Shown here one piece after another: positions 36,856 to 45,734 of a stretch of 64,000 nt of DNA. Source of the stretch: Streptomyces sp. 840.1 (GTDB lineage Bacteria; Actinomycetota; Actinomycetes; Streptomycetales; Streptomycetaceae); NCBI RefSeq assembly GCF_003751445.1, contig NZ_RJUU01000001.1, forward strand, positions 3,477,001-3,541,000. Reading direction: 5' to 3'. The notes below the pieces were generated by a model, which was given only the letters and a program-made list of their open reading frames with translations, ran no database searches and was not told where the DNA came from. Both the position numbers and the translations under genes were made by a program. Numbering within the stretch: the first letter of the stretch is position 1; every line of letters starts with the position of its first letter.

Positions 36856-38238
36856 ATGGAACGGATCGAAGGCACCGGAACCGGCGAGCGGGACACCGGT
36901 ACGGCGGCGGCCGAAGGCGCGGCTTCGAGCACGGGCGGCAGGAGCGCGGGGACCCGCCGCCCCGCCTCCCTGGCCTCGTTCGCGTACACGGCGGCGGACG
37001 AGGAGAAGCGTCGCGGCGTACGCCGTATGAAGACCACGGCCACGGGCCTCCTTCTGCTGGTCGCGCTCGTGTACGTCCTCGCCACCTGGGCGAAGAACGA
37101 GGGGGTGGGCGGCTGGCCGGGCTTCGTCGCCGCGGCCGCCGAGGCGGGCATGGTGGGTGCGCTGGCCGACTGGTTCGCCGTCACGGCACTCTTCAAGCGT
37201 CCGCTCGGCCTGCCGATTCCGCACACCGCCATCATTCCCACGAAGAAGGACCAGCTCGGGGCCTCTCTCGGTTCCTTCGTGGGCGAGAACTTTCTGTCGG
37301 GCGATGTCGTACGGGAGCGGATTCACTCCCTCGGCATCGGCGGCAAGGTCGGGGCGTGGCTCGCGGAACCGGAGCACGCGGACCGGGTCACGGCCGAGCT
37401 GGCGACCGCGCTGCGCGGTGCGCTGACCGTGCTGCGCGACTCGGATGTGCAGGCCGTGGTGGGTGAGGCGATCACCCGGCGGGCGAACGCGGCGGAGGTC
37501 GGCCCGAGCCTCGGCAAGATGCTGGAGAAGGTCGTCGCCGACGGCGGGCACCGCAGGGTGGTGGACCTGGTGTGTGTCCGGGCTCACGACTGGCTGGTGA
37601 TGCACGGCGATTCGGTGATGGACGCGGTGCAGGGCGGTGCGCCGGGCTGGACGCCCCGGTTCGTGGACAAGCGGGTGGGGGAGCGGGTCTACAAGGAGCT
37701 GCTGCGCTTCCTCACGGAGATGCGCGACATGCCGGGGCACCCGGCGCGCGGCTCGATCGACACGTTCCTGACGGACTTCGCCGCCGACCTCCAGACCGAC
37801 TCGGAGACCCGGGCCCGGGTGGAGCGGCTGAAGTCGGAGGTGCTGGGGCGCGGTGAGGTGCAGGACGTCATCGCGTCCGCCTGGTCCTCGGTCCGCACGA
37901 TGGTCATCGCGGCGGCCGAGGACGAGCAGAGCGAACTGCGCCTGCGCGCCCGCGCCTCCTTGATGTCCCTGGGCGCCAGGCTGGCGACGGACGGCCGCCT
38001 CCAGGCGAAGCTGGAGGGCTGGCTGGAGGACGCGGCGGTGTACGTCGTGACGACGTACCGGACGGAGATCACGTCGCTGATCAGCGACACGGTGGCCGGC
38101 TGGGACGCGGACCAGACCTCGAAGAAGATCGAGGCCCACATCGGCCGCGACCTGCAGTTCATCCGCATCAACGGCACGGTGGTGGGCGCGCTGGCCGGAC
38201 TGGCGATCTACACGGTGTCGCGGGCGCTGGGAGGCTGA
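36856..38238 (+). CDS. DUF445 membrane-associated protein
   Basis: 460 residues. A hydrophobic helix near residue 70 (ATGLLLLVALVYVLATW) is followed by the DUF445 hallmark GALADWFAVTALFKRPLGLPIPHTAIIP. The long middle is helical and probably coiled-coil-rich, and the protein ends in a second hydrophobic segment (GTVVGALAGLAIYTVS). An in-frame GTG at 36847 is an alternative start. DUF445 proteins are of unknown function and probably associate with the membrane. Confidence 0.85.
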   Translation: MERIEGTGTGERDTGTAAAEGAASSTGGRSAGTRRPASLASFAYTAADEEKRRGVRRMKTTATGLLLLVALVYVLATWAKNEGVGGWPGFVAAAAEAGMVGALADWFAVTALFKRPLGLPIPHTAIIPTKKDQLGASLGSFVGENFLSGDVVRERIHSLGIGGKVGAWLAEPEHADRVTAELATALRGALTVLRDSDVQAVVGEAITRRANAAEVGPSLGKMLEKVVADGGHRRVVDLVCVRAHDWLVMHGDSVMDAVQGGAPGWTPRFVDKRVGERVYKELLRFLTEMRDMPGHPARGSIDTFLTDFAADLQTDSETRARVERLKSEVLGRGEVQDVIASAWSSVRTMVIAAAEDEQSELRLRARASLMSLGARLATDGRLQAKLEGWLEDAAVYVVTTYRTEITSLISDTVAGWDADQTSKKIEAHIGRDLQFIRINGTVVGALAGLAIYTVSRALGG

Positions 38239-38357
38239 CCCGGGCGGCCGGCCCGGCAATTTCGGGCCCGTCCGGCGATTGAGGACCGACGGCGCCCGGG
38301 GGTGCGCCCGCGCCTCGCCCGGTCCGGGCGCGCCCCGGGCGCACCCGCGCCCCGGGG

Positions 38358-38660
38358 TCAGGCCGCGCGTCGCGTGACCGCCCAGGACGCGGCGGCCACC
38401 GTCCCCGCCGCGGTGAAGACCGCGGGCCACGCCCCGATCCGCTTGGCGAGCGGGTGCGATCCCGCGAAGGCGGCGACATAGGCGGTGGTCAGCCCGGCGG
38501 CGGCCCGCGCCCCGGCCCGCCGGTTCCACTCGTACGCCGCAGCGGTGCCCGCGGCGGCGAGGGCGACGCCGCCCAGCGGACGCTTCCTGGTCCACCGCGC
38601 GACGGCGTACCCGCCGACCAGTCCGCCCGCCGCCACTGCCGTTGCCGGAATCCTCGCCAT
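38358..38660 (-). CDS. Small hypothetical membrane protein
   Basis: 100 residues, mostly Ala/Gly-rich hydrophobic segments (AVAAGGLVGGYAVARW, GGVALAAAGTAAAYEW, AAAGLTTAYVAAFAG, AVFTAAGTVAAASW). A GGAGG lies 8 bases before the ATG at 38660. It is convergent with the DUF445 gene. The intervening GC-rich stretch (38239-38357) has several short palindromes and probably acts as a terminator. Function is unknown. Confidence 0.55.
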   Translation of the reverse strand: MARIPATAVAAGGLVGGYAVARWTRKRPLGGVALAAAGTAAAYEWNRRAGARAAAGLTTAYVAAFAGSHPLAKRIGAWPAVFTAAGTVAAASWAVTRRAA

Positions 38661-38844
38661 CGCGGCCACCTCCACCTTCGGGTCCGTCGTCCGGTACCGC
38701 TTCTCGGGCCCGGATACCGGAACCGAGGCTAACGCGGCTTTCGGGCGACCCGTCGCCGAGGGGGTGTACGTGCGTTTACCCTAGGAGTCCGGGGGTGAAC
38801 GCACGTACACCCCTGCCTTGCCGCCGAGCACCGTACGGAGAGCC

Positions 38845-40356
38845 ATGCCCGCGGACATACCCGTCCCAGCCGACGCCGCGCCCCCCGCAGTCCAGGCCCC
38901 GCACCCCCGCTTCGCCGTCGGGGTGCTGGCGTTCTGCGGCGTCGTGGTCGCGGTCATGCAGACGATCGTCGTCCCGCTGCTCCCGCACATCCCCCAGCTG
39001 ACCGGAGCCACCCCCGCCGCGGCGAGCTGGCTGGTCACCGTCACGCTCCTCACCGGCGCGGTCTTCACCCCGGTCCTGGGCCGGGTCGGTGACATGTACG
39101 GCAAGCGGCGGGTGCTCGTCGCCTCGCTCGCGGTGCTGGTGGCGGGCTCGGTGCTCTGCGCGGTCAGCTCGCACATCGGGGTCCTGATCACCGGGCGCGC
39201 CCTGCAGGGTGCGGCGATCGCCGTCGTCCCGCTGGGCATCAGCATCCTGCGCGACGAGCTCCCGCCCGAGCGCGTGCTGTCCGCCGTCGCGCTGATGAGC
39301 TCCACGCTCGGGATCGGCGCCGCGGTCGGGCTGCCGGTCGCCGCCGTGGTCATCGAGAACTTCGAATGGCACACGATGTTCTGGGTCTCCGGCGTGATCG
39401 GACTCATCGACATCGCGCTGGTCCTGCGCTGTGTACCGGAATCCCCGCTGCGCAGCCGGGGCCGCTTCGACGCGGTCGGCGCGCTCGGCCTGTCCGCCGC
39501 GCTGGTCTGCCTGCTGCTCGCGGTCACCCAGGGCGCCGACTGGGGCTGGGGCTCGGTCCGGACGGTCGGCCTGCTCGTGACGGCCGTCGTGGTGGCACTG
39601 CTGTGGGGCGCGTACGAGCTCCGCGTCGCGACGCCCATGGTCGACCTGAGGGTCTCCGCCCGCCCGGCCGTACTGCTCACCAACATTGCCGCGCTGCTGA
39701 TCGGATTCGCGTTCTACGCGAACTCGCTGGTCACCGCCCAGATGGTGCAGGAGCCGAAGGCCACCGGTTACGGGCTCGGCGCCTCGCTCGTCGTCAGCGG
39801 GCTGTGCCTGCTGCCCGGCGGTGTGGCGATGGTGGCGCTCTCGCCCGTATCGGCGCGGATATCGGCCAGGCGCGGCCCGAAGGTCAGTCTCGCGCTGGCG
39901 GCCGGGATCATCGCCGTCGGGTACGGGGTGCGCTACTTCACCAGCCACAGCCTGTGGCTGATCGTCGCCGGGGCCACCGTCGTCGCCTCGGGCACGGCGA
40001 TCGCCTACTCGGCCCTGCCCGCCCTGGTGATGCGCGGGGTCCCGGTCAGCGAGACCGGGGCGGCCAACGGGCTCAACACCCTCATGCGGTCGATCGGCCA
40101 GGCCTTCTGCAGTGCGACCGTCGCCGCGGTCCTGGCCAACATCACCTTCCGGGCGGGGGGCCGGACGGCTCCGACCCTGCACGCGTACCAGCTGGTCTTC
40201 GTGATCGCGGCGGGGGCGGCGCTCGCCGCCCTGGTCGTCACGCTGTTCCTGCCGGGCCACGGGCAGGCGGGGGCGGGTACGGTCAAGGAGAGCCGCAAGG
40301 CGCCGGACATCCGCGAAGGCGGTGTACGGACAGCACAGACCCAGGAGGGCGCATGA
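38845..40356 (+). CDS. MFS drug exporter, EmrB/QacA (DHA2) type
   Basis: 503 residues, about 14 helices. AVMQTIVVPLLPHIPQLTG in helix 1, LTGAVFTPVLGRVGDMYGKRRVLV for motif A and the helix-5 signature GIGAAVGLPVAAVV support the DHA2 drug:H+ antiporter family. GGAG precedes the ATG. The stop overlaps the start of the TetR gene (ATGA), a two-gene operon with its presumed regulator. Confidence 0.9.
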   Translation: MPADIPVPADAAPPAVQAPHPRFAVGVLAFCGVVVAVMQTIVVPLLPHIPQLTGATPAAASWLVTVTLLTGAVFTPVLGRVGDMYGKRRVLVASLAVLVAGSVLCAVSSHIGVLITGRALQGAAIAVVPLGISILRDELPPERVLSAVALMSSTLGIGAAVGLPVAAVVIENFEWHTMFWVSGVIGLIDIALVLRCVPESPLRSRGRFDAVGALGLSAALVCLLLAVTQGADWGWGSVRTVGLLVTAVVVALLWGAYELRVATPMVDLRVSARPAVLLTNIAALLIGFAFYANSLVTAQMVQEPKATGYGLGASLVVSGLCLLPGGVAMVALSPVSARISARRGPKVSLALAAGIIAVGYGVRYFTSHSLWLIVAGATVVASGTAIAYSALPALVMRGVPVSETGAANGLNTLMRSIGQAFCSATVAAVLANITFRAGGRTAPTLHAYQLVFVIAAGAALAALVVTLFLPGHGQAGAGTVKESRKAPDIREGGVRTAQTQEGA

Positions 40357-40931
40357 CCGGCGGCCAGGCCACCGCACCGGCCACCGGGTCCGCGGAAGCG
40401 GGCACCGGCAGGGGCGCGATCCTGCGCGCGGCCCGGCGGGCGTTCACGCAGCGCCCGTACGCCGAGGTGACGATCCGCCAGATCGCCGCGGACGCCGGGG
40501 TGAGCCCCGCCCTGGTGGTCAAGCACTTCGGCCGCAAGGAGGAGCTGTTCAACACCGTGGCCGACTTCGGCCCGGCCGCCGCCGAACTGTTCGACGCGCC
40601 GCTCGCCCTGCTGGGCCGCCACATGGTCGTCACGCTGGTGGTCCGGCGCCGCGAGCTCAAGTCCGACCCGCTCCTGCGCGTGGTGTTCTCCCTCGGCAAC
40701 CAGGACGAACGCTCACTGCTGCGCGACCGGTTCCACGAACAGGTCACCGACGCCCTGACCGCCCGGCTCTCCGGCCCGGACCGGACCCTGCGCGCCGAGC
40801 TCCTGGCCGGACACCTGCTCGGCCTCGGCGCCACCCTCAGCCTGCACCGCGAGGGAGCCGGTGCCCTGGCCACCCCGGAACGCATCGCCGACCTCTACGC
40901 ACCCGCGCTCCAGAAGCTGATCACGGGCTGA
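40353..40931 (+). CDS. TetR-family regulator
   Basis: 192 residues. The helix-turn-helix is VTIRQIAADAGVSPALVVKHFGRKEELF at about residue 45, in parts IRQIAADAGVSPALV and HFGRKEELF. The C-terminal domain (HMVVTLVVRRRELKSDPLLRV) resembles the TetR_C group seen with drug efflux genes. Being downstream of and overlapping the MFS gene, it is co-transcribed; autoregulation of the pair is likely. Confidence 0.88.
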   Translation: MTGGQATAPATGSAEAGTGRGAILRAARRAFTQRPYAEVTIRQIAADAGVSPALVVKHFGRKEELFNTVADFGPAAAELFDAPLALLGRHMVVTLVVRRRELKSDPLLRVVFSLGNQDERSLLRDRFHEQVTDALTARLSGPDRTLRAELLAGHLLGLGATLSLHREGAGALATPERIADLYAPALQKLITG

Positions 40932-40948
40932 GCGGTTCGGAGGAGCCC

Positions 40949-41089
40949 CTGGAGTGGACGGCGAAGCTCCGCACCGCGCTGGCCGGTGACACCTCCACGG
41001 CCGGCCTGGAGAAGCACGTCAAGGACCTGGTCGGCGCCCGCGACCGCATCAGCACCTGGATGCAGGACCACCCGGAGGACTCCCGCTGA
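40949..41089 (+). CDS. Possible 46-residue protein with CTG start
   Basis: After the TetR stop an open frame continues as EWTAKLRTALAGDTSTAGLE, KHVKDLVGARDRISTW, MQDHPEDSR and stop at 41089. It has codon bias like its neighbours and no in-frame ATG or GTG upstream of the conserved-looking part. The codon CTG at 40949 lies four bases after a strong ribosome site (GGAGGAG). A CTG start is the simplest reading; a degraded gene is the alternative. The sequence looks amphipathic-helical. Confidence 0.4.
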   Translation: MEWTAKLRTALAGDTSTAGLEKHVKDLVGARDRISTWMQDHPEDSR

Positions 41090-41114
41090 GCGGCCCGGAC
41101 CCCGGGCCGGGCGG

Positions 41115-41774
41115 TCACTTGCCCAGCTTCGCGGCCAGCGCGGCCCGCCGGGCGAACGTCTCGTCCCTGGCGGCGGCCATCTCACGCAGGGCCGTCTTCC
41201 GCTCCCGCTGCGCCAGCCGGTCCAGATAGAGGTGGCCGCGCAGGTGGTCCGTCTCGTGCTGGAGGCAGCGGGCGAAGTAGCCCCGGCCCTCGATCACCAG
41301 CGGATTGCCGTCCTTGTCCCGGCCGCGTACGACCGTACGGTCCAGCCGGGCCACCATCCGGTAGGGGCCGGGGACGGAAAGGCACCCCTCGGACTCCTCG
41401 ACCAGCCTGCGCTCCCCGGGCGGTACCTCGTCCAGGACCGGATTGGCGATGTGCCCGACATGGCGCACCCCCCAGTCGTCCGTGATGTCCCACATGAACA
41501 GCCGCAGGTCCACATCGACCTGGTTGGCGGCGAGCCCGGCGCCCTCAGCGACCTGGTTGGTGGCGAACATGTCGTCGACCAGCCGCGAGAGTTCGGCGGA
41601 GCCGAACTCGGTGACCTCCCGGCACGGGCGGCGCAGGACCTCCTCCCCGACGACGGTGATCCGGCGCACCGAGCCCCGCTCGGTCTCCGGCGCGAACCGT
41701 GGGAAGGAGTCGACGGGTACGCCCTGCACGTGTACCCGGCGGTCCCGCGAGGTGTCGTCGAAGCGAGCGGCCAT
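41115..41774 (-). CDS. def: Peptide deformylase
   Basis: 219 residues. The three deformylase motifs are present: GAGLAANQVDV (motif 1, GxGLAAxQ), EGCLSVPG (motif 2 with metal-binding Cys) and QHETDHLRG (motif 3, HExxH). It removes the formyl group from new proteins. An N-terminal extension of about 35 residues and the divergent regulator suggest a secondary, regulated copy rather than the one beside fmt. The ATG at 41774 has only a distant purine-rich site. Confidence 0.92.
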   Translation of the reverse strand: MAARFDDTSRDRRVHVQGVPVDSFPRFAPETERGSVRRITVVGEEVLRRPCREVTEFGSAELSRLVDDMFATNQVAEGAGLAANQVDVDLRLFMWDITDDWGVRHVGHIANPVLDEVPPGERRLVEESEGCLSVPGPYRMVARLDRTVVRGRDKDGNPLVIEGRGYFARCLQHETDHLRGHLYLDRLAQRERKTALREMAAARDETFARRAALAAKLGK

Positions 41775-41839
41775 GGGGGTGATCAACGCCTTCCGCGCAC
41801 AAGGGAGTCGGCCGCAGGGCGGCCGGTTTGACCGAACGC

Positions 41840-41864
41840 TTTGCAAAGTAGCACTCTTTGCAAA
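41840..41864. promoter_or_regulatory. Operator between the deformylase and HTH regulator genes
   Basis: Perfect inverted repeat TTTGCAAAG-(7)-CTTTGCAAA ending one base before the regulator ATG at 41865. There is no room for a Shine-Dalgarno, so the regulator is probably translated from a leaderless message starting in the operator. Confidence 0.7.
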
Positions 41865-42455
41865 ATGAGCGATGAGAAGCGTCAAGCGGCGTCCACCGGC
41901 CCACTGCCGTACCGGGCCCGCAAACCGCTCCCGGACCACCCCGTCCGCGTAGCCTTGCTCGACCTGCTCGCGGAGGTGGGCACGGTGACGTCCACCGAGG
42001 CCGCCGCCCGCCTCGGCCACAGCTCCGGCCTCTGCTCGTTCCATCTGCGCCAACTCGCCGCGCACGGCCTCATCGAGGAGGCGCCGCACAAGGGCGGCCG
42101 GGTGCGGCCGTGGCGGCTGCGCTGGGAGCCCGCGGGTGAGCCGCGGGACCGGGAGGGGGTGGCGGAGTTCGACGTGCTCGCGCGCGGGCTGGAGGACGAG
42201 AGCTACCGGCACTGGCTGAGCCACCGCGATCGCGCGCCGGCCGAGTGGCGGCAGGACGAGTCCTTCAGCGCCGTCGTCCACCTCACCCCCGCCGAGGCGG
42301 CAGAATTCGCCGCATCCGTACGGGACTTGCTGGCGGTCTACCGCGAGCGCGAGGACCATCCAGGGGCGCGCCCCGCAGACGCCGTGGCCGTGGCGGCGGT
42401 CACCAGGCTGTTTCCCCTGCTGGCCGACAACCCGGGCCGCCCGCAGCCGGCCTGA
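41865..42455 (+). CDS. ArsR-like (HTH_20) winged-helix regulator
   Basis: 196 residues. PVRVALLDLLAEVGTVTSTEAAARLGHSSGLCSFHLRQLAAHGLIEEA is an ArsR-type winged helix; short markers are STEAAARLGHSS and CSFHLRQLAAHGLIE. The helical C-terminal part resembles Streptomyces regulators of the HTH_20 group. It sits divergently next to the deformylase gene, with a perfect operator overlapping its own start, implying tight autoregulation. Confidence 0.8.
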   Translation: MSDEKRQAASTGPLPYRARKPLPDHPVRVALLDLLAEVGTVTSTEAAARLGHSSGLCSFHLRQLAAHGLIEEAPHKGGRVRPWRLRWEPAGEPRDREGVAEFDVLARGLEDESYRHWLSHRDRAPAEWRQDESFSAVVHLTPAEAAEFAASVRDLLAVYREREDHPGARPADAVAVAAVTRLFPLLADNPGRPQPA

Positions 42456-42466
42456 CGGGCTGAGGA

Positions 42467-43603
42467 CTACTCGGTCCCCGCCCCGGCCCCCGTGTCCGAG
42501 TCCGCGTCCGAAGCGGATTCCGCCAGCACCGCGAGCACCTTCGCGAGCCGCTCCCGCGCGCCCGCCTCCGTGATGATCCCGTCCGGGCCGACCGCCTGCC
42601 GGTCCACCGGAACCCGCACGCAGGCGTCCACGACGACGGCGGCGCCCGTGTAGCCGAGCACGGTGCGCAGCGTCGCCTCCGCGCCCAGGCCGCGACCCGG
42701 CGCGGCCGCGCTGACCCAGGCGACCGGCTTGTCGCAGATCTCGGTACCGCCCACCGTCCAGTCGAGGAGGTTCTTGAACGCCCCCGGTAGGGTCCCCGCG
42801 TACTCCGGGGTGCAGATCAGCAGGGCGTCGGCCGCGTCGATCGCCGCGCGCAGCCGGGCCACCGGCTCCGGCAGCGGCTCGACGTCGTCATCGGGGTTGA
42901 AGTGCGGAAGGGCGGCGGGCCCCTCGTGGAGCACGGTCCGCACCCCTGTGGGCGTCACGGCCCGCGCGGTGCGCAGCACCGTCTCGTTGGAGGAACCGGA
43001 CCGCAGGCTTCCGGACAGCAGAAGGATCACACGTGGCGTCGGCATGCCCGCACAACCGGCCGGACCCGGCCGCTCATTCCCGTACCTGCGCGGGCCGGTC
43101 CCGGACTGACGACACCGAGCCGGGGCCGGGAGTGGCTCCTGCTCCAGTTCGGCGACCACCTGGTCGCCGCTCAGCTCACCGGTCGTCCGGAATCCCAGCT
43201 TCCGGTAGAACTCCTCGGGCCCGTGCGCGCCGGGCACGTACGTGACGGTCGTACGTGTCTGTCCGCGGCGCCGCAGCTCGTCGTTGACGGCCTCCACCGC
43301 GAAACGCCCGTAGCCCCGGGCCTGTTGACCGGCGTCGATGTTCAGCCGCCAGAGCCCGGAGCGGGGCCGGTCGCCGGGCTGCCCGGGGTGGAAGCGCACG
43401 TCGAGGAAGGCCATCACGAAGCCCACGATCCGCTCGCCGTCCACGATCAGCCGGGGCCACGCGGTCTCGGGCGAGGCGTAGGCCTGGGCGAGCGACCAGG
43501 CGACCGGCTTCACGAGCCCGTCCTGGTCGGGGCGGACCCGCAGGGCGCAGGCTTCCTCGACGTTGTCCGAGGTGACGCTGGTGAGACGGGGTGACGAGGA
43601 CAT
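42467..43603 (-). CDS. GNAT acetyltransferase fused to NADPH:FMN reductase
   Basis: 378 residues in one open frame. Residues 1-155 are a GNAT N-acetyltransferase (VDGERIVGFVMAFLDVRF, then QARGYGRFAVEAVNDELRRRG with the acetyl-CoA loop, and EEFYRKLGFRTTGEL). About 30 low-complexity residues follow. Residues of about 187-378 are an NAD(P)H-dependent FMN reductase (LLLSGSLRSGSSNETVLR, ICTPEYAGTLPGAFKNLLDW). GNAT proteins of this type normally end at about the join. Either the stop was lost, giving a fusion, or two genes happen to be in frame with the second starting at the ATG at 43045. Confidence 0.65.
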   Translation of the reverse strand: MSSSPRLTSVTSDNVEEACALRVRPDQDGLVKPVAWSLAQAYASPETAWPRLIVDGERIVGFVMAFLDVRFHPGQPGDRPRSGLWRLNIDAGQQARGYGRFAVEAVNDELRRRGQTRTTVTYVPGAHGPEEFYRKLGFRTTGELSGDQVVAELEQEPLPAPARCRQSGTGPRRYGNERPGPAGCAGMPTPRVILLLSGSLRSGSSNETVLRTARAVTPTGVRTVLHEGPAALPHFNPDDDVEPLPEPVARLRAAIDAADALLICTPEYAGTLPGAFKNLLDWTVGGTEICDKPVAWVSAAAPGRGLGAEATLRTVLGYTGAAVVVDACVRVPVDRQAVGPDGIITEAGARERLAKVLAVLAESASDADSDTGAGAGTE

Positions 43604-43686
43604 CCCCGCAACCTACCTGCGCGGCCGGCCCAGCACCTGCGGATATCGGCCGCACCGCCCCCGTCCCCGTACCGCCCGGAGCCGGA

Positions 43687-44034
43687 TCAGCTGAAGACGA
43701 CCGACCGGAGCTTGAGCCGGCTGGAGGCGTTGCCCCCGTTGGGGCGCAGGGTGTAGTGGTCGCCGGTGCAGTCCGGGCCGGTGAAGACCGTCGCGGTCGC
43801 ATCGGTGTTGTTCCAGGGCTTGTCGGCGGGGCCCGAGGTGTCCGGGTCCGCGACTCCGGGCAGGGTGACGCAGTCCCGGCTGGGCGGCGCGAGCAGGGCG
43901 ACCGCCTGCCGGTGCCCGAGCGGGGTGGTGTACGTGTAGGCGAACTCGCCTTCGGCCGCGCTGGCGGAGCCGGGGAGGCTGACGACGAGCGCGAGGGCGC
44001 CGAGGGCGGCTGCCGCAGTGGTACGAAGTCGCAT
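43687..44034 (-). CDS. Small secreted protein
   Basis: 115 residues. A signal peptide (RTTAAAALGALALVVSLPGSASA) precedes a mature part of about 90 residues with two cysteines (DCVTLPG and DCTGDHYTL), probably a disulfide, and many beta-prone stretches. It resembles the small secreted peptidase-inhibitor-like or crystallin-like proteins of streptomycetes, but I cannot name it. AAGGAG precedes the ATG at 44034. Confidence 0.7.
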   Translation of the reverse strand: MRLRTTAAAALGALALVVSLPGSASAAEGEFAYTYTTPLGHRQAVALLAPPSRDCVTLPGVADPDTSGPADKPWNNTDATATVFTGPDCTGDHYTLRPNGGNASSRLKLRSVVFS

Positions 44035-44380
44035 GGTGGGAGCACTCCTTGTGGGGTTCGCCGTGCGGTTCGTTCGAGCCGCTCGGGTTGTTCGGGCCGT
44101 TCGGGCCGTTTCGCGGCCGGGGCGGAACGAAGCAAGATCGTTCCGCCCCGAGTCTGTCCCGGCACCGGCCCCGCCGGGCCGCTGATTCACTCGGTCGCTG
44201 TACGGCTCACCCGAACGGGAACCGCCGAATCGGTTCGCCGACGGCCATCTGGGTCACGCGTTCCGACCGGCAGCCCGTGGGCCCGGCCGTGTTGTGCAAC
44301 CCGCACGGCCGCGTCAGGATCGGCGGAGCTGCGGCAACCGCGCACGCCACACCGAATCCGACCTGGAGGCCCCGCCGTTC

Positions 44381-45310
44381 ATGAGTGATTTCAGCATCCA
44401 CCGCGGACAGGTGCACCACGCCTGGGACCGGACGGTCAAGCCCGTCGCCACGCTCGCCCCCGGCGACGAGGCGGTCCTGGAGTTCCAGGACGCGGGTGGC
44501 GGTCAGCTGACCGCCGCGTCGACCGCCGCAGACCTCGCCGAGCTGGACTTCGGCACCCTCAATCCCGTCACCGGTCCCCTGTACGTGACCGGGGCCGAGC
44601 CCGGTGACGCGCTGGTCGTCGACATCCTCGACGTACAGGTCGGGGAGTGGGGCTGGACGGCCTGCCTGCCCGGGTTCGGGCTCCTCACGGACGACTTCCC
44701 GGACCCGTACCTGCGCGTCTCGACGATCACCGGTGGATACGCCGAACTGCTGCCCGGACTGCGCATCCCGGTGGTGCCGATGATCGGGACGATCGGCGTG
44801 GCCCCGCCCGAACCGGGACCGCACTCGGTCATCCCGCCCCGCCGCTGGGGCGGCAACATGGACATCCGCCACATCGGCCCCGGCGCCCGGCTCATCCTGC
44901 CCGTCGGGGTGGCGGGCGCCCTGCTCTCGGCGGGCGACGCGCACGCCGCGATGGGCGACGGCGAGGTCTGCGGTACGGGCGTGGAGACGGCGGCGACGGT
45001 GCGGCTGCGGGTGGACGTCCGCAAGGGCGCGGCGCCCCGCACCCCGGTGATCGAGACGGACCCGGTGAGCGCCAGGACCGGCGCGGCCCTGGCCACGACG
45101 GGCATCGGGCCGGATCTGATGGCGGCGGCGAAGGACGCGGTGCGCGCGCTGATCGACGAGATCTCGGCCCGGACGGGCCTCGTCCCGGAGGACGCCTATC
45201 TGCTGGCGAGCGTGGCGGCCGACCTGAAGATCTCCGAGATCGTGGACGCGCCGAACTGGGTCGTGTCGGCCCATGTGGAGCGGGAGTTGTTGGGCGGGGC
45301 GCGGGGGTAG
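44381..45310 (+). CDS. Acetamidase/formamidase family protein
   Basis: 309 residues. Family features are LYVTGAEPGDALVVDILDV, VPMIGTIGVAPPEPG, RRWGGNMDIRHIGPGARLILPV and the metal-site segment DAHAAMGDGEVCGTGVET. It should hydrolyse a short amide to the acid and ammonia. CTGGAGG precedes the ATG. Upstream, 44201-44380 has several palindromic GC-rich segments but no clear promoter. Confidence 0.9.
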   Translation: MSDFSIHRGQVHHAWDRTVKPVATLAPGDEAVLEFQDAGGGQLTAASTAADLAELDFGTLNPVTGPLYVTGAEPGDALVVDILDVQVGEWGWTACLPGFGLLTDDFPDPYLRVSTITGGYAELLPGLRIPVVPMIGTIGVAPPEPGPHSVIPPRRWGGNMDIRHIGPGARLILPVGVAGALLSAGDAHAAMGDGEVCGTGVETAATVRLRVDVRKGAAPRTPVIETDPVSARTGAALATTGIGPDLMAAAKDAVRALIDEISARTGLVPEDAYLLASVAADLKISEIVDAPNWVVSAHVERELLGGARG

Positions 45311-45320
45311 CGGCCGGCAC

Positions 45321-45371
45321 CGCGGGTGAGGGTGTGAGAGGGAGCATCCGCCCTGTCGCCCCTCACCCGCG
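45321..45371 (+). terminator. Hairpin after the acetamidase gene
   Basis: 12-bp perfect stem (45321-45332 with 45360-45371) and a 27-base loop, just before the convergent degraded gene. Confidence 0.5.
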
Positions 45372-45382
45372 CGGCTTCCGCC

Positions 45383-45714
45383 TCAGCGGCCCGCGTTGCG
45401 CCGGAGGGCCACGTCCACCGTCATGTACGTACGGGTCCACGGGGACGTACTTCGCGAACCGGAGTCCGGGGATCGCCGACGTCGGCCGTGATGTCGAACT
45501 CCGCGGTCGAGTGGAACGCAGCGACGCGCCCCGACACCCGGATCCGGTCGAACGGGGAGAGCACCGAGAAGCCGCTCGGCGCGGTGACGTCGAGGGCGAC
45601 ACCGTCGGAGCGCCCCTCGGCGTCGTGGAGTGCATCCGCGACGGGAAGGCCGTGGCCCGCCCACAGGCGTTCGACCGCGGTCATTTCCTCTTGCACTCCC
45701 CGTATCCGCCGCAC
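45383..45714 (-). pseudogene. Degraded gene sharing its 3' end with the adjacent kinase
   Basis: One frame (45714 leftward) encodes VERLWAGHGLPVADALHDAE and SGRVAAFHSTAEFDITADVGD, then must shift frame near 45430 to reach TYMTVDVALRRNAGR and the stop at 45383. The last 15 residues nearly repeat the kinase C-terminus (TYMTVDVTVWRNATG). At DNA level 45393-45430 and 45745-45782 match at 35 of 38 bases. It looks like the remnant of a paralogous exported domain left by recombination. Confidence 0.45.
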
Positions 45715-45734
45715 CCCGATCCGGGCCCGGCCGT

